A stretch of 64,000 nt of DNA from VBWE01 sp943372645 (GCA_943372645.1 CALRZN010000010.1:62001-126000); one strand, 5' to 3'. Counted from the stretch's first letter, positions 35,818 through 45,176 are shown. A program made the numbers and translations. Notes: a model not told the origin generated them from the sequence alone.

Positions 35818-36624
35818 GTGCAGCAGCGTTTATTTACCGATCAGCTGGGCCGTACCATTTCCGTTGTGGAAAAACCACGGCGCATTATTTCGCTGGTACC
35901 TTCACAAACTGAACTGCTGGCCGATCTCGGGCTGGAAGAAGAAGTGATTGGTATTACCAAATTCTGTATTCATCCTGATCGCTGGTTCCGCAGCAAAACA
36001 CGTGTGGGCGGCACCAAACAACTGCACCTGGAACAGCTTGCCGCGCTGCAGCCCGACCTCATCATCGCCAACAAAGAAGAAAACGAACAGCAGCAGATCG
36101 AATGGCTGATGGAGCGTTTCCCGGTATGGACGAGCGACATTAAAACGCTGGAACAGGCCTGCGAAATGATAACGGCTGTGGGTGAACTGACAGGCACATC
36201 GGAAAAAGCAAAACAGCTCATTACAAAAATCAACGCCGCTTTTTCGGAACTGCAGCCGCACACCACACCCCTGCGTGCGGCTTATTTCATCTGGCAGGAA
36301 CCGCTGATGTGCGCCGGTTCCGATACATTTATCAGCCACCTGATGCAGCGCTGCAACCTGCTGAATGTGTTTACAGCGCAGGACGGCCGTTATCCCGAAG
36401 TAAGTGAATCAATGTTGCGCGAACTGAATCCCGAGGTGTTATTGCTTTCGTCAGAACCATTTCCTTTTGCCGAAAAACACCGCGAAGCCATGCAGCAACA
36501 GTTCCCGGAAATGCGTGTGCATCTGGTGGATGGCGAATATTTTTCGTGGTACGGTTCGCGGCTGGTGGATGCGCCGGGGTATTTTACATTACTGCTTAAT
36601 CATATACATCGCACTGCTTACTGA
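35818..36624 (+). CDS. BtuF/FecB-type helical-backbone metal receptor, without signal peptide
   Basis: The protein is 268 aa from a GTG at 35818, four bases after the T9SS gene stop. PRRIISLVPSQTELLADLGL, VGGTKQLHLEQLAALQPDLI and SESMLRELNPEVLLLSSEPF match the periplasmic binding protein family for cobalamin and iron chelates. There is no export signal, and no in-frame start upstream could supply one, because the previous gene ends there. It should thus be cytoplasmic, with an unknown ligand. Its TGA stop lies within a 10-base direct repeat that flanks the palindromic region downstream. Confidence 0.78.
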   Translation: MQQRLFTDQLGRTISVVEKPRRIISLVPSQTELLADLGLEEEVIGITKFCIHPDRWFRSKTRVGGTKQLHLEQLAALQPDLIIANKEENEQQQIEWLMERFPVWTSDIKTLEQACEMITAVGELTGTSEKAKQLITKINAAFSELQPHTTPLRAAYFIWQEPLMCAGSDTFISHLMQRCNLLNVFTAQDGRYPEVSESMLRELNPEVLLLSSEPFPFAEKHREAMQQQFPEMRVHLVDGEYFSWYGSRLVDAPGYFTLLLNHIHRTAY

Positions 36625-36630
36625 ACACAC

Positions 36631-37007
36631 AGGGCAATCGCGTCTGAAAATTTTTATACTGATTTAGCGGTTTTCCAAAATAGTATTGAATCAACACAAA
36701 AGCGGGCAGTCAGTTCGAGTGCCGGGCGCGCAGGGCGGCGAAATGGAAGGTGTATCGAGAACGAGCGAGGGGATACCGGCCCACGTTCTCGATACATTTC
36801 TTTCTGATGAAAAATCAGCAAGAAACACTCGAACTGACGGCCCACAAAATATAATGGATTACAAACCCGATACATTTCTTGCTGATGAAAAATCAGCAGG
36901 AAACACTCGAACTGACTGCCCGCTAACACTATCAAAAGTAAGAGGTCTGCCCGAAAGTCCTGATTATTGGGATATAACAGATGGCATTTTTCAGACGCGA
37001 TTGCCCT
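36631..37007. repeat. Composite nested palindromic element with direct repeats
   Basis: The outer arms 36631-36650 and 36988-37007 are perfect 20-bp inverted repeats (agggcaatcgcgtctgaaaa). Inside, 36701-36721 and 36904-36924 are perfect 21-bp inverted repeats. Two 54-bp direct repeats (36790-36843, 36868-36921) differ at only a few positions; each carries a hairpin tttctt-gctgat-gaaaa-atcagc. A further inverted pair gtatcgagaacg/cgttctcgatac lies at 36752 and 36784. The direct repeat actgaacaca occurs at 36620 and 37015. Open frames on both strands have low-complexity, repeat-derived translations and are not credible genes. Confidence 0.85.
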
Positions 37008-37063
37008 GGCCCTGACTGAACACAGCACCGGTTTATTTGCTAATTTTGAGGAACAATAAACCC

Positions 37064-39370
37064 ATGCAACGATTCCGTTTTTTATGGTGTGCCCTGCTCG
37101 TCCTGCTTTTTACAGGCGGCCGCAATGCGTATGCCCAGCAGGAAAAAGTGGGACTCGTGCTCAGCGGTGGCGGCGCTTCGGGGCTGGCGCACATCGGTGT
37201 ACTGAAAGCACTGGAAGAAAATAACATCCCGATTGATTACATCACCGGCACCTCCATGGGCGCGCTTATCGGCTGTTTATATACGATGGGTTATTCACCT
37301 GCCGAGATTGAAAAATTAGTAAATACCGATGCCTTCAAAAGCTGGGCCTATGGCACCATTGAACCGAAATACGCGTATTATTTCAAGAAAAAAGAAGACA
37401 ACGCATCGTGGGTGACTTTTAAACTTTCCCTGGATACGACGTTTGCCACCAACCTGCCTACCAACCTCATCTCGCCCATACAGATGGATTTTGCGCTGAT
37501 GGAAATGACGGCCGGGCCCATTGCTGCTGCGAAGTATAATTTCGACAGCCTCATGATTCCGTTCCGCTGCGTGGCTTCGGATATTGAAGCGAAAAAATCA
37601 ATCGTGTTCCGCAACGGCGATCTTGGCATTGCGGTGCGAGCATCTATGTCGTACCCGTTTTACCTGAAACCGATTTCGGTAAACGGTCGCCTGCTGTTCG
37701 ACGGCGGACTGTACAACAACTTTCCGTCGAATATCATGTACACCGATTTTTTTCCGGACTTCATCATCGGCAGCAACGTATCGTCAGTGTACCAGTCGCC
37801 GGACGAAGACAACCTGCTTTCGCAGGTGCGCACGATGCTTACGAGCAAATCGAATTTCGATCCGGGCTGTGAAAACGGTGTGGTGGTGGAACCCAATGCC
37901 GACTGGGTGGCGCTGTTCGGGTTCGACAATCCGCAGCGCGTAATCGACAGCGGTTATGTGGCCGCAAAACGCAAGATTGAAGACATCAAACAGAACGTGG
38001 TGCGCCGCACATCGGCGGAAGAACTTGCCATCAAACGCCTCGGCTTCCGCTCGAAAATAAAGCCGCTCGTTTTTGAGAACATCGAAATTGAAGGGCAGCG
38101 CCTTAATAAAAGCCAGATGAGTTATGTGCGCAACCTGCTGCGCCACCGCCAGAAAACAGTTTCGGTGGATAAACTCAAAACCGGTTATTTCCGCCTCGCT
38201 GCGGATGATAAAATCAAACAGCTTTTTCCCGTTGCACATTACAACGAAGCAACCGGCAATTACGACCTGGTGCTGCGCATCAAAAAAGAAAAAGACATTC
38301 TTACACAGTTCGGTGGCAACTTTTCGAGCCGCCCGGTGAGTACGGGTTTCATTGGGTTGCAGCACAATTTTTTAGGCAAGGTGGCCATCAGCACAGCGGC
38401 CAACGGCTATTTCGGACGATTGTATAATGGTGTGCAGGTGCGTTCGCGGATTGATTTCCCGACGGCGTTTCCATTTTTTATTGAGCCGATGGCAACGTAC
38501 AACCGGTACGATTTTTTCAAAAGCAGCACCGCGTTTTTTACGGATAACAAACCGCCGTTCCTGGTGCAGATTGACCGCTTCGCGGAACTGGACATGGGAC
38601 TGCCCGTGATGCGCAAAGGGCGGCTGGTGGGCGGTGCAGCCATTGCGTTTAACCGCAACCTGTATTACCAGACAGACAATTACACATCCGTAGATACCGT
38701 TGACCGCACCGATTTTGAAATGGTAACGGCGCATCTGTATTACGAACGCAATTCGCTGAACCGGAAACAGTATGCGAACGAAGGTTCTTACACGGCATTC
38801 CGTGTGCGTTTATTGCAGGGCGAAGAGTTTTACAAACCGGGCACAACCGCACCGAACAGCAACGCATTCCGGAATGTAACTGAATGGCTGCAACTGAAAT
38901 TTATTTACGACAACTATTACAAAAGCCGCGGCATTCTGCGTCTCGGGGTGTATGCCGAAGCGGTGTATTCCACGCAGGGCTTTTTTAATAACTACACCGC
39001 ATCCATGCTCAATGCGCCAAGCTTTGAACCGATACCGGAAATGCGTACGCTGTTTATCCCGGAATTCCGGGCGCACCAGTACGTTGCGGCCGGGCTGAAA
39101 AACGTAATCCAGATTCAGAAAAACATTGACCTGCGCATCGAAGGATACATTTTTGCGCCGGTGAAACCGATTTACGAACGTTCTGATTTTACGCCGTTCT
39201 ATGGCGAACCATTTACGGTTTATTACAATTGCGCGATGGCTTCACTTATTTACCATTCCCCGGTTGGTCCGGCTGCGGTGAGTTTTAATTATTACAGCCC
39301 GCGCAAAGAACCCTTCAGTATTTTATTCCACTTCGGGTATTTTATTTTCAATAAGAAGTCAACGGATTAA
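37064..39370 (+). CDS. Patatin-like phospholipase fused to POTRA and Omp85 barrel (PlpD-like, type Vd)
   Basis: The protein is 768 aa from the ATG at 37064 with a signal peptide (MQRFRFLWCALLVLLFTGG). The patatin domain (about 27-300) has the oxyanion loop SGGGASGLAHIGVLKALE, the nucleophile GTSMG and the catalytic DGG (LLFDGGLYNNFP). A POTRA domain (about 320-400) leads to a 16-strand Omp85 barrel (LNRKQYANEGSYTAFRVRL, final YFIFNKKS). This is the architecture of PlpD-type autotransported lipases, which display a phospholipase at the outer membrane. A promoter-like taattttg lies at 37041. The gene is monocistronic. Confidence 0.92.
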   Translation: MQRFRFLWCALLVLLFTGGRNAYAQQEKVGLVLSGGGASGLAHIGVLKALEENNIPIDYITGTSMGALIGCLYTMGYSPAEIEKLVNTDAFKSWAYGTIEPKYAYYFKKKEDNASWVTFKLSLDTTFATNLPTNLISPIQMDFALMEMTAGPIAAAKYNFDSLMIPFRCVASDIEAKKSIVFRNGDLGIAVRASMSYPFYLKPISVNGRLLFDGGLYNNFPSNIMYTDFFPDFIIGSNVSSVYQSPDEDNLLSQVRTMLTSKSNFDPGCENGVVVEPNADWVALFGFDNPQRVIDSGYVAAKRKIEDIKQNVVRRTSAEELAIKRLGFRSKIKPLVFENIEIEGQRLNKSQMSYVRNLLRHRQKTVSVDKLKTGYFRLAADDKIKQLFPVAHYNEATGNYDLVLRIKKEKDILTQFGGNFSSRPVSTGFIGLQHNFLGKVAISTAANGYFGRLYNGVQVRSRIDFPTAFPFFIEPMATYNRYDFFKSSTAFFTDNKPPFLVQIDRFAELDMGLPVMRKGRLVGGAAIAFNRNLYYQTDNYTSVDTVDRTDFEMVTAHLYYERNSLNRKQYANEGSYTAFRVRLLQGEEFYKPGTTAPNSNAFRNVTEWLQLKFIYDNYYKSRGILRLGVYAEAVYSTQGFFNNYTASMLNAPSFEPIPEMRTLFIPEFRAHQYVAAGLKNVIQIQKNIDLRIEGYIFAPVKPIYERSDFTPFYGEPFTVYYNCAMASLIYHSPVGPAAVSFNYYSPRKEPFSILFHFGYFIFNKKSTD

Positions 39371-39377
39371 CGGTTGT

Positions 39378-39695
39378 TTACGCCTGTCCTTTCGGCGGAC
39401 CGAAATTGAGCGGAAACGCGTTCGGGTATTCCATATCGCTGATGGGTCCGTGGGCTGCCTCAAAGCGGCTGAGGTTATCTTTCAGCGCTTTCATCAGGCG
39501 TTTGGCATGCTGCGGGGTTAACACGATGCGCGATTTCACTTTCGCCTTCGGAACACCGGGCATTACTTTTATAAAGTCAAGTACAAATTCAGAATTGGAA
39601 TGGGTAATAATGGCGAGGTTGGAATAAATGCCTTCGGCTACTTCTTCACTCAGCTCAATGTTCAGCTGCCCGTCTTGTTGTTCTTCGTGTTGCAT
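39378..39695 (-). CDS. DUF3467 family protein
   Basis: The protein is 105 aa from the ATG at 39695 (MQHEEQQDGQLNIELSEEVA). The body AEGIYSNLAIITHSNSEFVLDFIKVMPG, KSRIVLTPQHAKRLMKALKDN matches DUF3467, a widespread small cytoplasmic protein of unknown function. An upstream extension of the frame to 39842 runs through a terminator and a promoter-like caaattta (39716, minus-strand TAAATTTG) and is not coding. It is convergent with the patatin gene, with seven bases between the stops. Confidence 0.88.
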   Translation of the reverse strand: MQHEEQQDGQLNIELSEEVAEGIYSNLAIITHSNSEFVLDFIKVMPGVPKAKVKSRIVLTPQHAKRLMKALKDNLSRFEAAHGPISDMEYPNAFPLNFGPPKGQA

Positions 39696-39746
39696 GATGC
39701 ATATTTTTAGATGTTCAAATTTACGCTTTTTTCGGAGCCTGTTCAT

Positions 39747-39784
39747 AAAAAAAGGGGCGGCTGCCTGAGGTTCGCAGCCGCCCC
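39747..39784 (-). terminator. Strong rho-independent terminator of the orphan transcript
   Basis: The perfect 11-bp GC-rich stem ggggcggctgc/gcagccgcccc (39754-39764, 39774-39784) is followed on the minus strand by TTTTTTT. It ends a minus-strand transcript arriving from about 40069 and lies upstream of the DUF3467 promoter. Confidence 0.9.
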
Positions 39785-40069
39785 GAGGGGCAAACGGCGG
39801 GTGCGTTCGGGCAATTCCGTTGAGGTTTCGGAATGCGGGCACCAGGCCGTTCTATATACGGAAGGGGTTCCGTCAGTAGCCGCAGCAATGCACGCTGCAG
39901 CTGTATCACAATCCCGTACACAAGCCTTACGGGGCCAGTAACGGGCACTGCAATAGATTAACTGCTGTTATAAACAGCATCGGAAAAACGATTAATTCAT
40001 GGTTAGGATTGCGGTTGTTCTTACTTACAAAATCGGTTCGTACAGCGAAAAAACGTAGATCAATTATTA
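39747..40069 (-). ncRNA. Candidate structured non-coding RNA (orphan transcript, about 320 nt)
   Basis: A strong promoter at 40075-40105 and a strong terminator at 39747-39784 delimit a transcript with no convincing ORF. In order the RNA contains hairpins TGCTGTT-TAT-AACAGCA, CCCGTA...TACGGG, GCTGCAGC...GCTGCGGC, ACGGAA-CCCC-TTCCGT and ATTCCG...CGGAAT, then the terminator stem. It does not show the conserved P4 sequences of RNase P RNA or the tRNA-like ends of tmRNA. 6S RNA or a lineage-specific sRNA is possible. A 75-aa frame (39721-39948) runs through the terminator and looks random. Confidence 0.6.
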
Positions 40070-40074
40070 CATCA

Positions 40075-40105
40075 CAAATATACAACACCACGGCAGCGAA
40101 GTCAA
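40075..40105 (-). promoter_or_regulatory. Strong Bacteroidetes promoter of the orphan transcript
   Basis: The minus strand has TTG at 40105-40103, a 20-base spacer and TATATTTG at 40082-40075. This is the consensus TTG-N20-TAnnTTTG, with exactly the spacing seen upstream of the tRNA-tuf operon. The start of transcription should be near 40069. Confidence 0.75.
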
Positions 40106-40361
40106 GTTTCCGGGCACTTATTTGCGCTTTAAAACGCATTTAATCAGCCTCAGTATCAGCACACTACAGCGCCTGATTTCCAGGCATTTAGCACGGGCAG
40201 CCGGCAACACTGTTCAGTACATCAGCATGTGCGCAACAGCCTTCGTAAAGCATTCAGCCGATGCAGTCCGTTGTTTATCCATACAGGATTGTCGTTTGTG
40301 TTTTCGGCTGCATACCGGTACAGTGCTTGTTCCGTTATTATCAAACAAAAACAAACCTGTT

Positions 40362-40808
40362 ATGAAAAAGAAAATGATACTTCCATTAATTGCATTGATT
40401 GCAATAACCTTCTCCGCCTGCCGCAAATATGAAGAGGGGCCGGGCATCAGCCTGCTTTCTCGTAAAAGGCGGGTCGAAAACAGTTGGTTCGTTGAAAAAT
40501 GCCTGGTGAACGGAGCTGACAGTACAGCTGTTTACGCACAGTATTACGCAGGCGAGTTTTATGACCTTGATGGCAATTACCGCACCCTATATGCAAGGCA
40601 TATATGGGGAGTTACACCCGCTGAAGTATACGGAACATGGGAATTCCAGAATCGGGACCGGGAGATTAAGCGTACACTGAGCGATGGCACCATCGAAATA
40701 ATTGAAATCATACGGCTCAAAAACAATTCGTTCTGGTACCGCACGAAGTGCGGTAACGACGTGGTGGAATTTCACCTCACCAACGATCAGCGGGATGTTC
40801 CGCAGTAA
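40362..40808 (+). CDS. Small lipoprotein, lipocalin-like in pattern
   Basis: The protein is 148 aa from the ATG at 40362; a frame open from 40122 has no protein character upstream. The signal MKKKMILPLIALIAITFSAC has a lipobox at FSAC (Cys20), followed by RKYEEGPGISLLSRKRRVEN. The strand pattern YYAGEFYDLDGNYRTLYA...VYGTWEFQNRDREIKRTL...NNSFWYR suggests a small beta-barrel of lipocalin type, a recurring Bacteroidetes lipoprotein pattern. It is envelope-anchored and of unknown function. It shares a bidirectional terminator with rpoC. Confidence 0.75.
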   Translation: MKKKMILPLIALIAITFSACRKYEEGPGISLLSRKRRVENSWFVEKCLVNGADSTAVYAQYYAGEFYDLDGNYRTLYARHIWGVTPAEVYGTWEFQNRDREIKRTLSDGTIEIIEIIRLKNNSFWYRTKCGNDVVEFHLTNDQRDVPQ

Positions 40809-40824
40809 AACGAAACCGCATAAA

Positions 40825-40857
40825 AAAAGTCCCGGCACGTAATGTACCGGGACTTTT
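40825..40857. terminator. Bidirectional rho-independent terminator
   Basis: The stem aaaagtcccgg/ccgggactttt continues by two pairs after one mismatch, around a short loop. A-runs and T-runs on both sides make it work in both directions: for the lipoprotein gene (plus) and for rpoC at the end of the large minus-strand operon. Confidence 0.88.
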
Positions 40858-40877
40858 CATATTGTATGAAAGAATGC

Positions 40878-43800
40878 TTACGCTTCTGCTTCCATGGCTT
40901 CTTTTTTCGCAGCCATGAGTTTTTCGTATTCTTCTTTCGAACCCACCACCATGCGCTCGTACTCGCGCATACCGGTACCTGCGGGGATGAGGTGACCAAC
41001 GATCACGTTTTCCTTCAGGCCGAGCAGTGTGTCCTGTTTGCCGTTTACTGCAGCTTCGTTCAGTACTTTGGTTGTTTCCTGGAACGATGCAGCCGATACC
41101 CAGCTGTTTGTCTGTAATGACGCACGGGTAATACCCTGCAGAATCTGCTGCGATGTGGCCGGAGAGGCGTCGCGTGCTTCAACCAGTTTCTGGTCTTTAC
41201 GCTTCAGCATCGAGTTTTCATCGCGCAGTTTACGTGCGGTAATAATCTGGCCTGCTTTCATGCTCTGCGAATCGCCCGGATCCATTACGACTTTCTTGCC
41301 GTAAAGACGGTCGTTCTCTTCCATAAAGTCGGCCTTGTTCACGATCTGTAATTCGAGGAACATGGTATCGCCCGGTTCCGAGATGTCTACTTTACGCATC
41401 ATCTGGCGAACGATAACTTCGAAGTGTTTATCGTTGATTTTCACACCCTGCAAACGGTACACTTCCTGTACTTCGTTTACGAGGTATTCCTGTACTGCAG
41501 TCGGTCCTTTGATCGCCAGGATGTCTCCCGGGCTGATCGAACCGTCTGAAAGCGCTTCACCGGCACGGATGAAGTCGTTTTCCTGTACAAGGATGTGTTT
41601 CGACAGCGGAACGAGGTATGTTTTACGTTCACCGGTACGTGATTCAACCATGAGCTCGCGGTTACCACGTTTGATTTTACCAAACGAAACGATACCGTCG
41701 ATTTCTGATACAACAGCCGGGTTGCTCGGGTTACGTGCTTCGAAAAGCTCGGTAACACGCGGCAGACCACCCGTGATATCGCCTGATTTGGCAAGCGAAC
41801 GCGGAATCTTCACCAGGATCTGGCCGGCTTCGATTTTCGCGCCGTCGTTCACCACCACGTGCGAACCTACCGGGATGTTGTAGTTTTTCAGAATCTCATC
41901 ACCGCTCATGATGCGGATCAGCGGGTTCTTGGTTTTATCTTTCGATTCGGTGATTACCTTTTCTTTGAAGCCGGTCTGTTCGTCCGATTCTTCGCGGAAG
42001 GTTACACCTTCTTCGATGTGTTCGTAAGCAATTTTACCTGCGAATTCCGAAACGATTACTGCGTTGAACGGATCCCAGTCGCAGATGAGCTCGCCTTTTT
42101 TCACGTTGTCGCCGTTTTTCACATACAGCTGTGAACCGTACGGTACGTTGCCGGTAGCTACCACGATCAGCGTGTTTGCATCGAGGATGCGCATCTCTGC
42201 TGAACGCGAGATAACAACGTCAACCATGTTACCTTCAGCGTTTTTACGCTTAACGGTGCGCAGTTCTTCGATTTCGAGAATACCATCGTATTTCGCTTCG
42301 ATTTTTGCGGAGTTGGCGCTGCCCTGGGCAATACCACCTACGTGGAACGTACGCAGGGTAAGCTGTGTACCCGGTTCACCGATGGACTGTGCGGCAATTA
42401 CACCTACAGCTTCACCGATCTGTACCATGCGGCCCGAAGCGAGGTTACGTCCGTAACATTTCGCGCACACACCCGATTTCGATTCGCAGGTGAGTACCGA
42501 ACGGATTTCAACCGATTCGATGGCCGAGTTGGCAATGCGGTGTCCAACTTCTTCGGTGATCTGCTCGCCGGCCGGAACAATTACGTCGCCGGTTTGCGGA
42601 TCATATACATTGTGTACAGTTGTACGACCGAGGATACGGTCATACAGCGGCTCCACAATATCTTCGTTTTTCTTGAGCGCTGTAGCAATCAGTCCGCGGA
42701 GTGTTCCGCAGTCATCAATGTTAATTACAACATCCTGTGCAACGTCAACTAAGCGGCGGGTAAGGTAACCGGCATCCGCTGTTTTAAGAGCGGTATCGGC
42801 GAGACCTTTACGTGCACCGTGGGTAGAGATGAAGTACTCAAGGATGGACAGCCCTTCTTTAAAGTTCGAGATAACCGGGTTTTCGATAATCTCGCCGCCC
42901 GAAGCACCTGCTTTCGACGGCTTGGCCATCAGACCACGCATACCGCCGAGCTGTTTGATCTGCTCTTTCGAACCACGTGCACCCGAGTCAAGCATCATAT
43001 ACACCGGGTTGAAGCCCTGGCGATCGTTGGTTAACTGGTCAAGTACGCGTTTGGTGATGCGGTTGTTGGTATGTGTCCAGATGTCGATTACCTGGTTGTA
43101 ACGTTCGTTGTTGGTAATGAAACCCATGTTGTAGTTCATCATTACCTCTTCCACTTCGGCCTGCGCAGCAAGAATCATCTTTTCCTTTTCTTCCGGAACG
43201 ATGATATCACCGAGGTTAAACGAAAGACCACCTTTAAATGCCATTTTGAATCCGAGTTCTTTGATGTCATCAAGGAACTTGGCCGTAACAGCCATGTTGG
43301 TTTCTTTCAGGATATTACCGATGATGTCGCGAAGCGATTTCTTGGTAAGCAGTTCGTTGATGTAACCAACTCCCTGCGGAACAACCTGGTTGAAAATGAT
43401 GCGGCCGAGTGTGGTTTCGATGATTTTCGGAACGAGGCTGCCGTCTTTTTCTTTGTGGTTGTTGATTTTTACTTTTACAAATGCGTTCAGATCAACACGG
43501 CCTTCGTTGTAGGCAATGATGGCTTCCTCGGCATTGTAGAACGTAAGTCCGCCACCTTTAACAGCGTGCGTTTCGTCGGTAGTACGGCCTTTGGTCATGT
43601 AGTACAGACCAAGAACCATGTCCTGTGAAGGAACCGCGATCGGCGCACCGTTGGCCGGGTTCAGGATGTTGTGCGAAGCCAGCATAAGCAGCTGTGCTTC
43701 GAGAATAGCAGCGTTACCAAGCGGTACGTGTACCGCCATCTGGTCACCGTCAAAGTCAGCGTTGAATGCCGTACACACCAGCGGGTGCAGCTGAATCGCT

Positions 43801-45176
43801 TTGCCCTCGATGAGTTTCGGCTGGAACGACTGGATACCTAAGCGGTGCAGTGTCGGGGCGCGGTTAAGCAGAACCGGGTGACCTTTCAGTACGTTTTCGA
43901 GAATATCCCAAACAACGGCATCTTTACGGTCAACGATTTTCTTCGCGCTCTTCACCGTTTTAACGATACCGCGCTCGATGAGTTTGCGGATGATAAACGG
44001 TTTGAACAGCTCGGCTGCCATTTCTTTCGGCAGACCACATTCGTGTAATTTTAATTCCGGACCTACGACGATTACCGAACGTGCCGAGTAGTCAACACGT
44101 TTACCAAGCAGGTTCTGACGGAAACGGCCCTGCTTGCCTTTCAGCGAGTCAGAGAGTGACTTCAGTGCGCGGTTCGATTCGGTTTTCACCGCATTCGATT
44201 TGCGTGAGTTGTCGAACAATGAATCAACCGCTTCCTGCAGCATACGTTTTTCGTTGCGGAGGATCACGTCAGGCGCTTTGATTTCGATGAGGCGCTTCAG
44301 ACGGTTGTTACGGATGATCACACGGCGGTAGAGGTCGTTCAGATCGGATGTAGCGAAACGGCCGCCATCCAGCGGAACGAGCGGACGCAGTTCCGGCGGA
44401 ATAACCGGCACTACTTTTACGATCATCCATTCCGGACGGTTTTCTACTATTTTGTTTGCCTGGCGGAATGCTTCCACCACCTGCAGACGCTTCAGCGCTT
44501 CGTTTTTACGCTGCTGCGATGTTTCGGTGCTGGCTTTGTGACGCAGATCGAATGAAAGTTCATCCAGGTTGATGCGGTTCAGTAACATGTACAGCGCATC
44601 GGCACCCATCTTGGCGATGAATTTATTCGGATCGGAATCATCCAGGTACTGGTTGTCTTTCGGCAGTTTTTCGAGGATTTCGAGGTACTGTTCTTCCGTG
44701 AGGAATTCCATGTACGTCAAACCTTCGCGGCCCTGCACACCCGGGTTGATTACCACGTAACGCTCGTAATAGATAATCATATCGAGCTTTTTGGTAGGCA
44801 GACCGAGCAGGTAGCCGATTTTGTTCGGGAGTGAACGGAAATACCAGATGTGTGCTACCGGAACGGTGAGGTTGATGTGCCCCATGCGCTCGCGGCGAAC
44901 TTTTTTCTCGGTTACTTCCACACCGCAGCGGTCGCACACAATCCCTTTGTAACGGATGCGTTTGTACTTGCCGCAATGACATTCCCAGTCTTTTACCGGT
45001 CCGAAAATACGTTCGCAGAACAGGCCGTCGCGTTCGGGCTTGTAGGTGCGGTAGTTGATCGTTTCCGGTTTAAGTACTTCCCCGCTGGAACGCTCGAGAA
45101 TAGACTCGGGCGAAGCCAGGCTGATGGTGATCTTAGAGAAGTTACTCTTTATTTTGACATCTTTTCTGAAGGACAT
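40878..45176 (-). CDS. rpoC: RNA polymerase beta' subunit
   Basis: The protein is 1432 aa, the normal Bacteroidetes length. It starts MSFRKDVKIKSNFSKITISL. The N-terminal zinc site is CHCGKYKR...CDRCG, the catalytic Mg2+ loop is NADFDGDQMA, the second zinc cluster is CESKSGVCAKCYG, and the trigger-loop region has IGEPGTQLTLRTFH. It forms the active-centre cleft with RpoB. It is the last gene of the secE-nusG-rplKAJL-rpoBC operon and is followed by a bidirectional terminator. Unusually for the phylum, the ATG is preceded by a Shine-Dalgarno-like aaaggagcaaaaa. Confidence 0.99.
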   Translation of the reverse strand: MSFRKDVKIKSNFSKITISLASPESILERSSGEVLKPETINYRTYKPERDGLFCERIFGPVKDWECHCGKYKRIRYKGIVCDRCGVEVTEKKVRRERMGHINLTVPVAHIWYFRSLPNKIGYLLGLPTKKLDMIIYYERYVVINPGVQGREGLTYMEFLTEEQYLEILEKLPKDNQYLDDSDPNKFIAKMGADALYMLLNRINLDELSFDLRHKASTETSQQRKNEALKRLQVVEAFRQANKIVENRPEWMIVKVVPVIPPELRPLVPLDGGRFATSDLNDLYRRVIIRNNRLKRLIEIKAPDVILRNEKRMLQEAVDSLFDNSRKSNAVKTESNRALKSLSDSLKGKQGRFRQNLLGKRVDYSARSVIVVGPELKLHECGLPKEMAAELFKPFIIRKLIERGIVKTVKSAKKIVDRKDAVVWDILENVLKGHPVLLNRAPTLHRLGIQSFQPKLIEGKAIQLHPLVCTAFNADFDGDQMAVHVPLGNAAILEAQLLMLASHNILNPANGAPIAVPSQDMVLGLYYMTKGRTTDETHAVKGGGLTFYNAEEAIIAYNEGRVDLNAFVKVKINNHKEKDGSLVPKIIETTLGRIIFNQVVPQGVGYINELLTKKSLRDIIGNILKETNMAVTAKFLDDIKELGFKMAFKGGLSFNLGDIIVPEEKEKMILAAQAEVEEVMMNYNMGFITNNERYNQVIDIWTHTNNRITKRVLDQLTNDRQGFNPVYMMLDSGARGSKEQIKQLGGMRGLMAKPSKAGASGGEIIENPVISNFKEGLSILEYFISTHGARKGLADTALKTADAGYLTRRLVDVAQDVVINIDDCGTLRGLIATALKKNEDIVEPLYDRILGRTTVHNVYDPQTGDVIVPAGEQITEEVGHRIANSAIESVEIRSVLTCESKSGVCAKCYGRNLASGRMVQIGEAVGVIAAQSIGEPGTQLTLRTFHVGGIAQGSANSAKIEAKYDGILEIEELRTVKRKNAEGNMVDVVISRSAEMRILDANTLIVVATGNVPYGSQLYVKNGDNVKKGELICDWDPFNAVIVSEFAGKIAYEHIEEGVTFREESDEQTGFKEKVITESKDKTKNPLIRIMSGDEILKNYNIPVGSHVVVNDGAKIEAGQILVKIPRSLAKSGDITGGLPRVTELFEARNPSNPAVVSEIDGIVSFGKIKRGNRELMVESRTGERKTYLVPLSKHILVQENDFIRAGEALSDGSISPGDILAIKGPTAVQEYLVNEVQEVYRLQGVKINDKHFEVIVRQMMRKVDISEPGDTMFLELQIVNKADFMEENDRLYGKKVVMDPGDSQSMKAGQIITARKLRDENSMLKRKDQKLVEARDASPATSQQILQGITRASLQTNSWVSAASFQETTKVLNEAAVNGKQDTLLGLKENVIVGHLIPAGTGMREYERMVVGSKEEYEKLMAAKKEAMEAEA

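Noticed and set aside
36654..37028. Overlapping open frames on both strands in the nested palindrome (36686-37015 plus, 36654-37028 minus)
   Set aside because: The translations are composed of the repeat units themselves and have no independent protein features.
39721..39948. 75-codon frame on the minus strand within the candidate RNA
   Set aside because: It runs through a perfect terminator and its Arg/Pro-rich sequence reflects GC-rich hairpins.
40122..40361. Upstream extension of the lipoprotein frame
   Set aside because: It would bury the clear signal peptide and lipobox; the composition is not protein-like.
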